From: Ornithinimicrobium pekingense DSM 21552
GTDB lineage: Bacteria; Actinomycetota; Actinomycetes; Actinomycetales; Dermatophilaceae
Assembly (NCBI RefSeq): GCF_000421185.1
Contig: NZ_ATWJ01000011.1
Coordinates: 62,001-126,000, forward strand
Length of the DNA stretch: 64,000 bases
Direction of reading: 5' to 3'
Made by a program: the position numbers and the translations under genes. Positions within the stretch are counted from its first letter, which is position 1, and the number at the start of each line of letters is the position of its first letter. The notes under the pieces were generated by a model, which had not been told where the DNA came from, ran no database searches, and saw only the letters and a list, made by a program, of their open reading frames with translations. Below are positions 49,432 through 56,897 of this stretch, one piece after another.

Positions 49432-50514
49432 TCAGCCGCCCTCGATGGTGCTGATGAGCGCGTCGGCCCGCTCGCGCAGCTGCTCGGAGATCGGCGACGA
49501 GCCGGCTGCCTCGGCGGCGGCCTGCTGGCCGTCCTCGGAGACGACGTAGTGCAGGAAGTCTCGGACGAGCTCGGCCCTGGACTCCCGCTCGTAGTGGGTG
49601 CAGGCCACGTGGTAGGAGACCAGCACGATGGGGTAGGCACCGGAGGCCGTCGTGTCGCGGGCGAGCTCGAGCGCCAGGTCTCCCTCGAGGCCGGTGTCGA
49701 CCGGCTCGGAGGCGTCCACCACCCGGGCGGCTGCCTCCGGGGAGTACTCCACGAACTCCTCCCCGACCCCGATGGCCACGGAGTCGCCGGTGACCACGGA
49801 GGCGTCGGCATACCCGATGGCTCCCTCGGTCGACTCCACGACCTGGATGACACCGGTGTTCTGGGTGGCGGCCTCGGCCGGCACGGGCCAGGCCTTGTCG
49901 ACGGGATGCGGCCACGCCTCGGGAGCGGCCACCGCCAGGTACTCGAGGAAGTTCTCGGTGGTGCCCGAGTCGTCGGAGCGGTGGACGACGGTGATGTCGG
50001 TGGCGGGCAGCTCGGCGCCGGGGTTGTCCTCGGCGATCGCCGGGTCGTCCCACCGGGTGATCTGCAGGTCGAGGATCCGCGCCAGGGTGTCGGGGCGCAG
50101 CTGCAGGTCGTCGACCCCGGGCAGGTTGTAGGGCAGGGCGATCGGCGAGATGTAGACCGGCACGTGGAGGGCGCCGCGCGGGCCGCAGACCTCCTTGACG
50201 GCCTCGCGCTCCTCCTCGTCGAGGTAGGCGTCCGTGCCGGCGAGGTCGACCGCGCCGGCGATGAGGTTCTCCCGGCCCCCGCCGGAGCCGATCGCGTCGT
50301 ACTGGACCGTCACCCCGGGCTGCTCGGCCTGGTAGCCGGCGAGCCAGGCAGCAGCCGCCGCCTCCTGCGCGGAGGAGCCGGACGCCTTGATGTCGCCGGT
50401 GAGGCTGCCGCCGCCCGACTGCGCCAGCATGCCGGTGGGGTCGTCGTTCCCGCAGGCGGCCAGCGCCGGCAGGGCGAGGGCGAGGACGACGGCGAGGGTA
50501 TGGCGTGAGGACAG
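49432..50514 (-). CDS. PstS-like phosphate-binding lipoprotein, apparent CTG start
   Basis: A 360-residue substrate-binding protein: signal peptide ending LPALAAC (Cys21), then IKASGSSAQEAAAAAW, YDAIGSGGGRENLIAG, GTDAYLDEEE, HRSDDSGTTENFLEYL and GAIGYADASVV, all PstS phosphate-site segments. No ATG, GTG or TTG exists in frame before the signal peptide. Only CTG 50514, ten bases after GAGG, gives a full lipoprotein signal; ATG 50430 would delete it. No pstCAB genes are adjacent. Confidence 0.82.
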   Translation of the reverse strand: MSSRHTLAVVLALALPALAACGNDDPTGMLAQSGGGSLTGDIKASGSSAQEAAAAAWLAGYQAEQPGVTVQYDAIGSGGGRENLIAGAVDLAGTDAYLDEEEREAVKEVCGPRGALHVPVYISPIALPYNLPGVDDLQLRPDTLARILDLQITRWDDPAIAEDNPGAELPATDITVVHRSDDSGTTENFLEYLAVAAPEAWPHPVDKAWPVPAEAATQNTGVIQVVESTEGAIGYADASVVTGDSVAIGVGEEFVEYSPEAAARVVDASEPVDTGLEGDLALELARDTTASGAYPIVLVSYHVACTHYERESRAELVRDFLHYVVSEDGQQAAAEAAGSSPISEQLRERADALISTIEGG

Positions 50515-50568
50515 GAGCCCGGAGCCTCTCTGTGCGGTGGGCGCGCGCGGGGCGCAGCGGGTCAGGAC

Positions 50569-53500
50569 TCAGCGTACCGGGGCGCTGACCACGGCGGCCG
50601 CCACGCCGGCCAGCGCCCGGCAGTCCGCGGTGCCGAGGAACCCCGCCCGCGCGACGGGGTCGGAGACCAGTGCTGCCCGTCGCTCGAGGAACCGCCCGGC
50701 GGCCCCCGCCACGTCCCCCGCCCACGGGTCGCCCAGGGCGTCGAGGACGCGGTGGCAGGCCAGCAGGCCGCGCCCCGGGTGCAGCTCCCCCGACGGGGGC
50801 GGACCGTCGGGGCCCAGCGCGACGGCCACCCGGCGCGCGACCGACCTCGCCTCCTCCACCCGACCGGCGACGAGGAGCGCCTCGGCCTGGGCGGCCCAGG
50901 TCTCGACGACCTCCACACGCAGCCCCAGACCGTGCGTGCGCGACCGGGTCTCCTCCAGGGCGTCCACCGCAGCCTGGCCGTCACCGAGCGTGAGCCGGGC
51001 CAGGCCCAGGGCCCAGGACGCCTGGGCCAGCGCGATCGGCACCTCGCTGAGGGCGGCGGCGTCGCGGGCCCGCCGGGCCAGGGCGAGCGCCTCCTCGGGT
51101 GCCTGCTCGTCCAGGGCGAGCGCGCTCCAGCAGGTCAGGGCGTGCGCCACGAAGTAGTGCAGGCCGTGCTCCTGTCCCAGCTCGACGGTCCGGGAGCATG
51201 CGTCCCGCGCCTCCTCGGTCATCCCGAGGTGCCGGGCTGCGGCGCCGATCCGTTGCAGGGAGGAGACCACCCCCTCGATGTCCTCGACCGACTCCGTGAG
51301 CTCCAGGGAGCGTCGGGCGGCCACCAGCCCCTCGTCGACCCGTCCCGTGTCGAGGGCGATGCTGGACAGGTTGCCCAGCACGATCCCCTGGCGCAGGAGG
51401 TGGCCGCTGGCGGTGAAGACCGCCAGCGCCCGCTCGGAGTAGACCTTGGCCTCCTCCATCCGGCCCGACAGCATGAGCACCGCCGACAGCTGCCCGTTGA
51501 CCATCCCCATGCCCTCGTCGTCACCCGCGTGCTGGTAGCGGGCGGCCGACTCCTCGAGCAGCCTGACCGCCTCCTGCTCCTCGTGCAGGTTGGTCGCCAC
51601 GACACCGAGCAGCCGCAACCCCTCCGCGACCTGCCGGTGGGTCCCGTGCTCCCGGGCCATGACCAGCGCTGACTCGAGGCGCTCCCGGGCGGCCGCGTGC
51701 TCGCCGGCGAACGCCAGGGCACGACCGACCATGATCCGTGCCTCGACCTCCTCCTCGGGCCGCCCCGCCCGCCGGGCCAGCTCGGCCGCCTGCCCCGCCA
51801 CCTCGACCGCGTCGGGGTACTCGGCGTGGAAGAACAGCCACCGTCCACGCTCCACCAGGACCCTCGCCCGCCGCCCGGGGTCGTCCCCGGCCGCCGTCTC
51901 CAGCCGGTCGAGCACGTCACGCTGCTCCTCGCGCCGCCCCGTCCGGTCGAGCACGAGCTGCTGCTCGAGCAGGACGGCGAAGCGCAGGTCGTCGTCGCGG
52001 GTCGCTCCCGCGGCGCGGGCCAGCAGGTCCAGCGCCTCGTCGTTGGCGAAGGTCGCCGCGGCGTGGCAGCCCGCGCGCAGCAGCCAGGGGGCGGCGCTGT
52101 CGGCCAGGTCCGCCTCCAGGAGGTGGTGGGCGATCGTGCCGGCGTGCTCGTCGAGGCGGCCGCTGGTCCGTGCCCGGTCGAGCACCCAGTCGGCGGCCCG
52201 CGCGTGGTAGCGGCGCCGGGCCGGGCTGAGCAGACCGTCGTAGGCGACGTCGCGCAGCAGCGCGTGCCGGAAGGCGAACTCGCGCGCCTGCGCGAAGGAG
52301 GACGCCGGTCGCTGGTGGACCACCTCCCGCCGGCGCAGGCCCTCGTAGGCGTCGGCGCCCGGGGTCGGGGCGTCGGGGTCCAGGTGCTCCACGGCGGCGT
52401 CCCAGAAGACGCGGCCGATCACGCTGGCCCGGTCCACCAGGGTCCGCTCGGTCGCGGGCAGCGAGTCCAGGCGCGCCTCCAGCAGGGCCCGCAGGGTGCT
52501 CGGGACGGCTCCCGTCGTGAGCGGCTCCGGGGAGACCGACCAGCCGTCCGGGCCGGTGCTGATGGTGCCGTTGTCGACCAGCCAGGCGATGACCTCCTCG
52601 ACGAAGAAGGGGTTGCCCTCGGCCGCGTCGGCGACCAGCGAGCCGACCCATGCGGGCAGGTCCTCGACCCGCTGCAGCACCTCGCGCACGAGGTCGGCGG
52701 TCTCCCGTCGCGACAGGGGCTGCAGCCGCACCTCGCGGTGACCGGGCAGCCCCTCCCCCCAGTGCGGGTGCTGGTCGAAGAGCACCGGCCGCGTCGTGGC
52801 CACCACGACCAGCGGGAACGGCCGCGGACGGGCCTGCAGGTCCTGCAGGAGGTCGAGCACCGACCGGTCGGCCCAGTGCAGGTCCTCCAGGAGCAGCACG
52901 ACCGGCCCGCGGACGCACATGGCCGCGAGGGTGGCGTCGAGGCTGGCCCACGCCCGACGGCGCACGGCCCCCGGGTCGCCCGGCGCCGGCAGGGGCCCGT
53001 CGGCGCCCGCGGTGAAGCCCAGCCAGGTCATGAGGTCGTCGCCTCCGCCGCCGAGGTCACCGGCCATGACGGCCATCCCCTCGCGCCACTTGGACAGGAC
53101 CTGCTCGGGAGGGTCGTTGTCCTGGATGGAGAACCGCTCGGCGAAGGCGGACCTCAGCATGGCGTGCGGGACGCCCTCGTCGGCGGGGTCCGCGCGACCA
53201 CGCAGCACCCATGCGCCGTCGGGCAGGCCGGCGACCCACGACTCGAGGTCGGCGAGCAGGCGCGACTTGCCGATCCCGGCGTGCCCGACGACGGTGACGA
53301 CCGTGGAGCTGCGCTCGACCACGGTGTCCTCGAAGAGCCGGGTGAGCTGGCGCAGCTCGACGTCCCGGCCGACCGTGCGGGTGGAGACGCCCTCCAGGCC
53401 GCGGGCCGTGCTCCAGAAGCCGGACCCGGCCGCGGAGTGCACGACGAACGTGCGCACCGGACCCTCCACCCCCTTGAGCTCCAGCTCCCCGTGCTCCTGC

Positions 53501-54141
53501 AGCCCGAAGGAGCCGCGGACGTGGCGGGCCGTCGCGGCCGAGAGCAGGATGCCGTCCGGCGGCGCTGCCGTCTGCAGCCGCGCCGCCCGGTTGACGGTGG
53601 CGCCCACGACGACCAGGTCACCGTCGCCGCGCTCGTCGAACCGCCCGAGCACGACCTCTCCGGTATCGATCCCGACCCGGGTCGCCAGGGCCTGCCCGTG
53701 GCGGGCCCGCACCTCCTCGGCGAGGCGGGCCAGGGCCGGCCGCACCGAGACGGCCGCCCGCACCGCCCGGTGCGGGTCGTCCTCCCGCGCACGCTCCATA
53801 CCGAAGACCCCGACCACCGCGTCGCCGATGAACTTCTGCACGTGACCGCCCTGGGCCTCGACCGCGTCACGCCACAGGCGGAAGTAGCGGGCCATGACCT
53901 CGCGCATGACCTCGTCGCCCAGCGCGGTGGTCAGGGGGGTGGAGTCCGCCAGGTCGCTGAAGAGGACCGTGACGAGCTTGCGGCGCTCCCCCGGCTGACC
54001 GGCCAGCCGACGTCGGCGCTCGAGCAGCGGGCGCAGCGCGGTGTCCACGACGGCGTCACCCAACGCCTCGCGCTGCTGCTCCAGGGCAGCGATGCCACGG
54101 TCGAGGGCCTCGAGCTCCCCTGCAGAGCCGTCCACGGACAC
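50569..54141 (-). CDS. Adenylate/guanylate cyclase - AAA ATPase - TPR regulator
   Basis: A 1190-residue protein. Class III cyclase domain (about 55-230): LVTVLFSDLADSTPLTTALG with metal Asp, FIGDAVVGVFG with the second Asp, and GIDTGEVVLGRF. An AAA/STAND ATPase follows: Walker A VVGHAGIGKSRLL (about 285-297) and Walker B VVLLLEDLHWADRS. The C-terminal half is helical repeats of TPR type (about 700-1150). GTG 54141 lies six bases after CATGAT. Such proteins are actinobacterial signalling ATPases whose ligand is usually unknown. Confidence 0.88.
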   Translation of the reverse strand: MSVDGSAGELEALDRGIAALEQQREALGDAVVDTALRPLLERRRRLAGQPGERRKLVTVLFSDLADSTPLTTALGDEVMREVMARYFRLWRDAVEAQGGHVQKFIGDAVVGVFGMERAREDDPHRAVRAAVSVRPALARLAEEVRARHGQALATRVGIDTGEVVLGRFDERGDGDLVVVGATVNRAARLQTAAPPDGILLSAATARHVRGSFGLQEHGELELKGVEGPVRTFVVHSAAGSGFWSTARGLEGVSTRTVGRDVELRQLTRLFEDTVVERSSTVVTVVGHAGIGKSRLLADLESWVAGLPDGAWVLRGRADPADEGVPHAMLRSAFAERFSIQDNDPPEQVLSKWREGMAVMAGDLGGGGDDLMTWLGFTAGADGPLPAPGDPGAVRRRAWASLDATLAAMCVRGPVVLLLEDLHWADRSVLDLLQDLQARPRPFPLVVVATTRPVLFDQHPHWGEGLPGHREVRLQPLSRRETADLVREVLQRVEDLPAWVGSLVADAAEGNPFFVEEVIAWLVDNGTISTGPDGWSVSPEPLTTGAVPSTLRALLEARLDSLPATERTLVDRASVIGRVFWDAAVEHLDPDAPTPGADAYEGLRRREVVHQRPASSFAQAREFAFRHALLRDVAYDGLLSPARRRYHARAADWVLDRARTSGRLDEHAGTIAHHLLEADLADSAAPWLLRAGCHAAATFANDEALDLLARAAGATRDDDLRFAVLLEQQLVLDRTGRREEQRDVLDRLETAAGDDPGRRARVLVERGRWLFFHAEYPDAVEVAGQAAELARRAGRPEEEVEARIMVGRALAFAGEHAAARERLESALVMAREHGTHRQVAEGLRLLGVVATNLHEEQEAVRLLEESAARYQHAGDDEGMGMVNGQLSAVLMLSGRMEEAKVYSERALAVFTASGHLLRQGIVLGNLSSIALDTGRVDEGLVAARRSLELTESVEDIEGVVSSLQRIGAAARHLGMTEEARDACSRTVELGQEHGLHYFVAHALTCWSALALDEQAPEEALALARRARDAAALSEVPIALAQASWALGLARLTLGDGQAAVDALEETRSRTHGLGLRVEVVETWAAQAEALLVAGRVEEARSVARRVAVALGPDGPPPSGELHPGRGLLACHRVLDALGDPWAGDVAGAAGRFLERRAALVSDPVARAGFLGTADCRALAGVAAAVVSAPVR

Positions 54142-54208
54142 CGTCGCATCATGCTCCCCGCAGCACCGCGGTGTCGAGGGGCCGGGACGGCAGCGCTCCG
54201 GCGCCCCG

Positions 54209-54400
54209 TCAGCGCTCGCGCGTGCCGCGCCGCTCAGGAAGGTCGTTCCACCCGCAGACCGGGCAGATCTGGAACTGCGCGGGCTCCCGCGACAGCTCCC
54301 CGCCCAGGACCCCACGGACCTCGTCGACCACCGCGCGCAGCAGGGTGCGCCGCTGGCACTGCGGGCACACCCCCCGCTCGTCACTCTCGTGCTCACCCAT
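54209..54400 (-). CDS. Small two-CxxC zinc-binding (CPCC-like) protein
   Basis: A 63-residue protein with CPQC (about 12-15) and CPVCGWND (about 46-53), the paired-knuckle layout of the cysteine-rich CPCC family. The expected ligand is zinc. Start ATG 54400 lies seven bases after GATGCT; ATG 54412 is an alternative. It is only 60 bases downstream of the MarR stop, on the same strand. Function unknown. Confidence 0.65.
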   Translation of the reverse strand: MGEHESDERGVCPQCQRRTLLRAVVDEVRGVLGGELSREPAQFQICPVCGWNDLPERRGTRER

Positions 54401-54460
54401 GCCGGTCAGCATCCCACCGGCCCGGTGCCGGGGGAAGAGGGCGAGGGCAGGCAGGTGGCC

Positions 54461-54922
54461 TCAGACCGAGGCGCGCTGAAGCACCCGCTCGAGGAAGCCG
54501 CCCAGCAGCGCCAGCTCGTCCTCGCTCATCCCGTCGAGGAAGAGCCCGCGGACGGCCCGCACGTGACCGGGGGCGGCCGACTCCAGCGCCGCCCGGCCCT
54601 GCTCGGTCAGCGCGACGAACGAGCCGCGGCCGTCCTCCTTGCAGTCCTCCTTGGACACCAGGCCGCGGGCCGACATGCGCCGCAGGTGGTGGGAGAGCCG
54701 GCTGCGCTCCCAGTGCATCTGGTCGGCGAGGGCAGAGATGCGCAGGCGCTCGTCGGGCGCCTCGGAGAGCACGACGAGCGTCTCGAAGTCCTGCAGCGAC
54801 AGCCCGCTGTGGCGAGCGATGTCGCGCCCCAGCGCCGCGGGCAGCTCGGTCTGGACGCGCAGCCAGCGCCGCCACACCTGCATCTCGCGCTCGTTCAGCC
54901 AGGGCACCTCGGTCTCGGACAT
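54461..54922 (-). CDS. MarR-family repressor
   Basis: A 153-residue winged-helix regulator: LSLQDFETLVVLSEAPDERL dimer helix, ISALADQMHWERSRLSHHLR recognition helix and the wing GLVSKEDCKEDGRGSFVALT. The single Cys in the wing could be a redox switch. ATG 54922 lies six bases after TAGGAT (54934-54929, minus). It diverges from yceI, and a perfect palindrome between them is a likely operator, so it probably represses yceI. Confidence 0.9.
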   Translation of the reverse strand: MSETEVPWLNEREMQVWRRWLRVQTELPAALGRDIARHSGLSLQDFETLVVLSEAPDERLRISALADQMHWERSRLSHHLRRMSARGLVSKEDCKEDGRGSFVALTEQGRAALESAAPGHVRAVRGLFLDGMSEDELALLGGFLERVLQRASV

Positions 54923-54942
54923 GACCCCATCCTAGCATTTGC

Positions 54943-54988
54943 TTGACACGTCATCCAGATGTCGCTAACGTTGTTGACACATCAACAA
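54943..54988 (+). promoter_or_regulatory. yceI promoter with MarR-type operator
   Basis: TTGACA (54943-54948) and TAACGT (54966-54971) with 17-base spacing make one of the best sigma-70 promoters in the window. The perfect palindrome TTGTTGACACATCAACAA (54971-54988) overlaps the end of the -10 and the start site. A related half site, TTGACACGTCA, covers the -35. Confidence 0.75.
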
Positions 54989-55012
54989 CCACCACGGACG
55001 AAGGACACCCAC

Positions 55013-55555
55013 ATGACCCTCCGCGAGCTCGACGGCACCTACACCATCGACCCCACCCACACCCGCGTCGGCTTCTCCGCCCGCCACGCCATGGTCACCA
55101 AGGTCCGCGGCGCCTTCAACGAGGTCGAGGGCTCGGCCACCACCGGCCCCGACCTGCAGGGCGCGCAGGTCGAGGTCACCATGCAGGCCGCCAGCGTCGA
55201 CACCCGCCAGGCCGACCGCGACGGCCACCTGAGGTCGGCCGACTTCTTCGACGTCGAGACCTACCCGACGCTGACCTTCCGCTCCACCGAGGTCACCGCC
55301 GTCGACGCCGACACCCTCCGCGTCACCGGCGACCTGACCGTCAAGGACGTCACCCGCCCCGTCACCGTCGACCTCGAGTACGCCGGCTCCGCCCAGGACC
55401 CGTTCGGCAACACCCGCGTCGGCTTCGAGGGCTCCACCGACATCAGCCGCAAGGACTTCGGCCTGACCTGGAACGCCGCGCTCGAGACCGGTGGCTTCCT
55501 CGTCTCCGACAAGGTCAACCTGGAGTTCGAGATCTCCGCGATCAAGGCCGCCTGA
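55013..55555 (+). CDS. YceI-family polyisoprenoid-binding-like protein
   Basis: A 180-residue lipocalin-like protein: YTIDPTHTRVGFSARHAMVT at the start and VTRPVTVDLEYAGSAQDPFG, RVGFEGSTDISRKDFGLTWN later, all YceI hallmarks. There is no signal peptide, so this form is cytoplasmic, unlike E. coli YceI. Family members bind long isoprenoids or amides and are commonly MarR-controlled in stress. ATG 55013 has GAAGGA upstream. Confidence 0.92.
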   Translation: MTLRELDGTYTIDPTHTRVGFSARHAMVTKVRGAFNEVEGSATTGPDLQGAQVEVTMQAASVDTRQADRDGHLRSADFFDVETYPTLTFRSTEVTAVDADTLRVTGDLTVKDVTRPVTVDLEYAGSAQDPFGNTRVGFEGSTDISRKDFGLTWNAALETGGFLVSDKVNLEFEISAIKAA

Positions 55556-55595
55556 GCCTGACCTCCCCTCCGGGACACCCCTGCCCGGACGAGCC

Positions 55596-55628
55596 GCACC
55601 CCCACCGCCTGCACGGCGGTGGGGGTGC
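55596..55628 (+). terminator. Hairpin terminator after yceI
   Basis: A perfect 14-bp stem pairs 55596-55609 (GCACCCCCACCGCC) with 55615-55628 around TGCAC, 41 bases past the yceI stop. The form matches the hairpin at 27031-27063. It also lies downstream of the converging aldo/keto reductase gene. Confidence 0.75.
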
Positions 55629-55668
55629 GCTGCTGTCCGGGAGGTATGCCGTGCGCCGCACGGCCCGG

Positions 55669-56511
55669 TCAGGAGCGGTACTGGCTGAACTCCGCCGTCC
55701 GCGGGTCGGGGAACTGGCGCTCGTCGGTGTCGAGCGCGCTCACGGCCGCCACCTGCTCGTCGCTGAGCTCGAAGCCGAACAGGTCGATGTTGCTCGCGAT
55801 CCGCTCCGGCGTCGCCGACTTCGGCAGCAGCACCCGGCCCTGCTGCAGGTGCCAGCGCAGGACCACCTGCGCCGGCGTCACCCCGAGCTCCTCGGCGAGG
55901 GCCACGACGGCCGGCAGCTCGAGGTCCTGGGCCTGGCCGATCGGGGCGTAGGCCTCGACGACCATCCCGGCGTCCCGGGAGGCCTGCTGGGCGTCCGGCT
56001 GCTGGAAGGAGGGGTGGACCTCGATCTGGTTGACCGCGGGCGTGACCTCGGCCGTCGCCAACAGGTCACGGACGTGCTCGGGCAGGAAGTTGGAGATGCC
56101 GATCGCGCGCACCGCACCGTCGGCGTAGAGCTTCTCGAGCGCGCGCCAGGTCTGGGGCGCCAGGCCCTTGCCCGGGACCGGCCAGTGGATGAGGTAGAGG
56201 TCGACGACGTCCACGCCCAGGGCCGAGCGGCTGTCCTCGAAGGCCCGCAGCGCGCTGTCGTGACCCTGGTCACCGTTGCGCAGCTTGGTGGTCAGGAAGA
56301 CCTCCTCGCGGGGCAGTCCGCTGGCGCGCACGGCCGCACCGACGCCGGCCTCGTTGTAGTAGCCGGCGGCCGTGTCGATGTGCCGGTAGCCGCTCTCCAG
56401 CGCCGCCTCGACGACACGCTGGGTCTCCTTCTCGTCGACCCGGAAGGTGCCGAACCCCACCTGGGGGATGCGGACGCCGTTGTTGAGCTCGAGCATCGGT
56501 TGGTTGGTCAT
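55669..56511 (-). CDS. Aldo/keto reductase (2,5-diketo-D-gluconate reductase type)
   Basis: A 280-residue AKR barrel with the whole tetrad visible: Asp and Tyr in YRHIDTAAGYYNEAGVG, Lys in FLTTKLRN and His in LYLIHWPVP. The NADPH site PKSATPERIASN and ISNFLPEHV fit the AKR5 subgroup. It reduces small ketones or aldehydes. ATG 56511 lies six bases after TAGGGT. The promoter region is only 29 bp and is shared with the divergent 118-residue gene. Confidence 0.92.
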   Translation of the reverse strand: MTNQPMLELNNGVRIPQVGFGTFRVDEKETQRVVEAALESGYRHIDTAAGYYNEAGVGAAVRASGLPREEVFLTTKLRNGDQGHDSALRAFEDSRSALGVDVVDLYLIHWPVPGKGLAPQTWRALEKLYADGAVRAIGISNFLPEHVRDLLATAEVTPAVNQIEVHPSFQQPDAQQASRDAGMVVEAYAPIGQAQDLELPAVVALAEELGVTPAQVVLRWHLQQGRVLLPKSATPERIASNIDLFGFELSDEQVAAVSALDTDERQFPDPRTAEFSQYRS

Positions 56512-56540
56512 CGGTCCACCCTACGGTCGACACTGGGGGC

Positions 56541-56897
56541 ATGCCGTCCTGGGACGGAGACCCCGCGCGCGACTGGGCGGAGGTCGAGCGCGCACTCGCC
56601 GACCGCCTCCAGGTGCTGCTGCCCGGGCTGGTCTCCCGGCGCGTCCCCGTCCGGGCGCTCGAGGCCGGTCCCGTCCGGGGCGTGGGCCGGCTGCGGCTGG
56701 CGGACGGCACGACGCTGCTGGTCAGCTCCTTCCCGCCGGGCGGCCTGGCCAGGCTCATGCGGGCGCTCGTCGACCAGCGCGCCGTCCTCGTCAGCTCGTG
56801 GGTCCGCGACCGGGAGGGGCTCCTGCTCACCCTCGGCGGGGTGCCCGGCCGGCAGCCGGTGCGGCTGCGCGTCGTCGGCCCGGATCAGCCGGACTGA
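56541..56897 (+). CDS. Hypothetical protein
   Basis: A 118-residue soluble protein, Arg- and Leu-rich, without recognised domain. The strand-like pattern VRGVGRLRLADGTTLLVSSF suggests a small beta sheet. ATG 56541 lies six bases after GACACT and diverges from the aldo/keto reductase. The last 13 bases overlap the end of pabAB in convergent orientation. Codon usage is like its neighbours, so it is probably real. Confidence 0.6.
   Translation: MPSWDGDPARDWAEVERALADRLQVLLPGLVSRRVPVRALEAGPVRGVGRLRLADGTTLLVSSFPPGGLARLMRALVDQRAVLVSSWVRDREGLLLTLGGVPGRQPVRLRVVGPDQPD

Noticed and set aside
49349-50725. Long minus-strand open frame (458 codons) overlapping the PstS-like gene
   Set aside because: Arg/Gly/Pro-rich low-complexity translation in another frame; a GC-driven shadow of the real lipoprotein gene.
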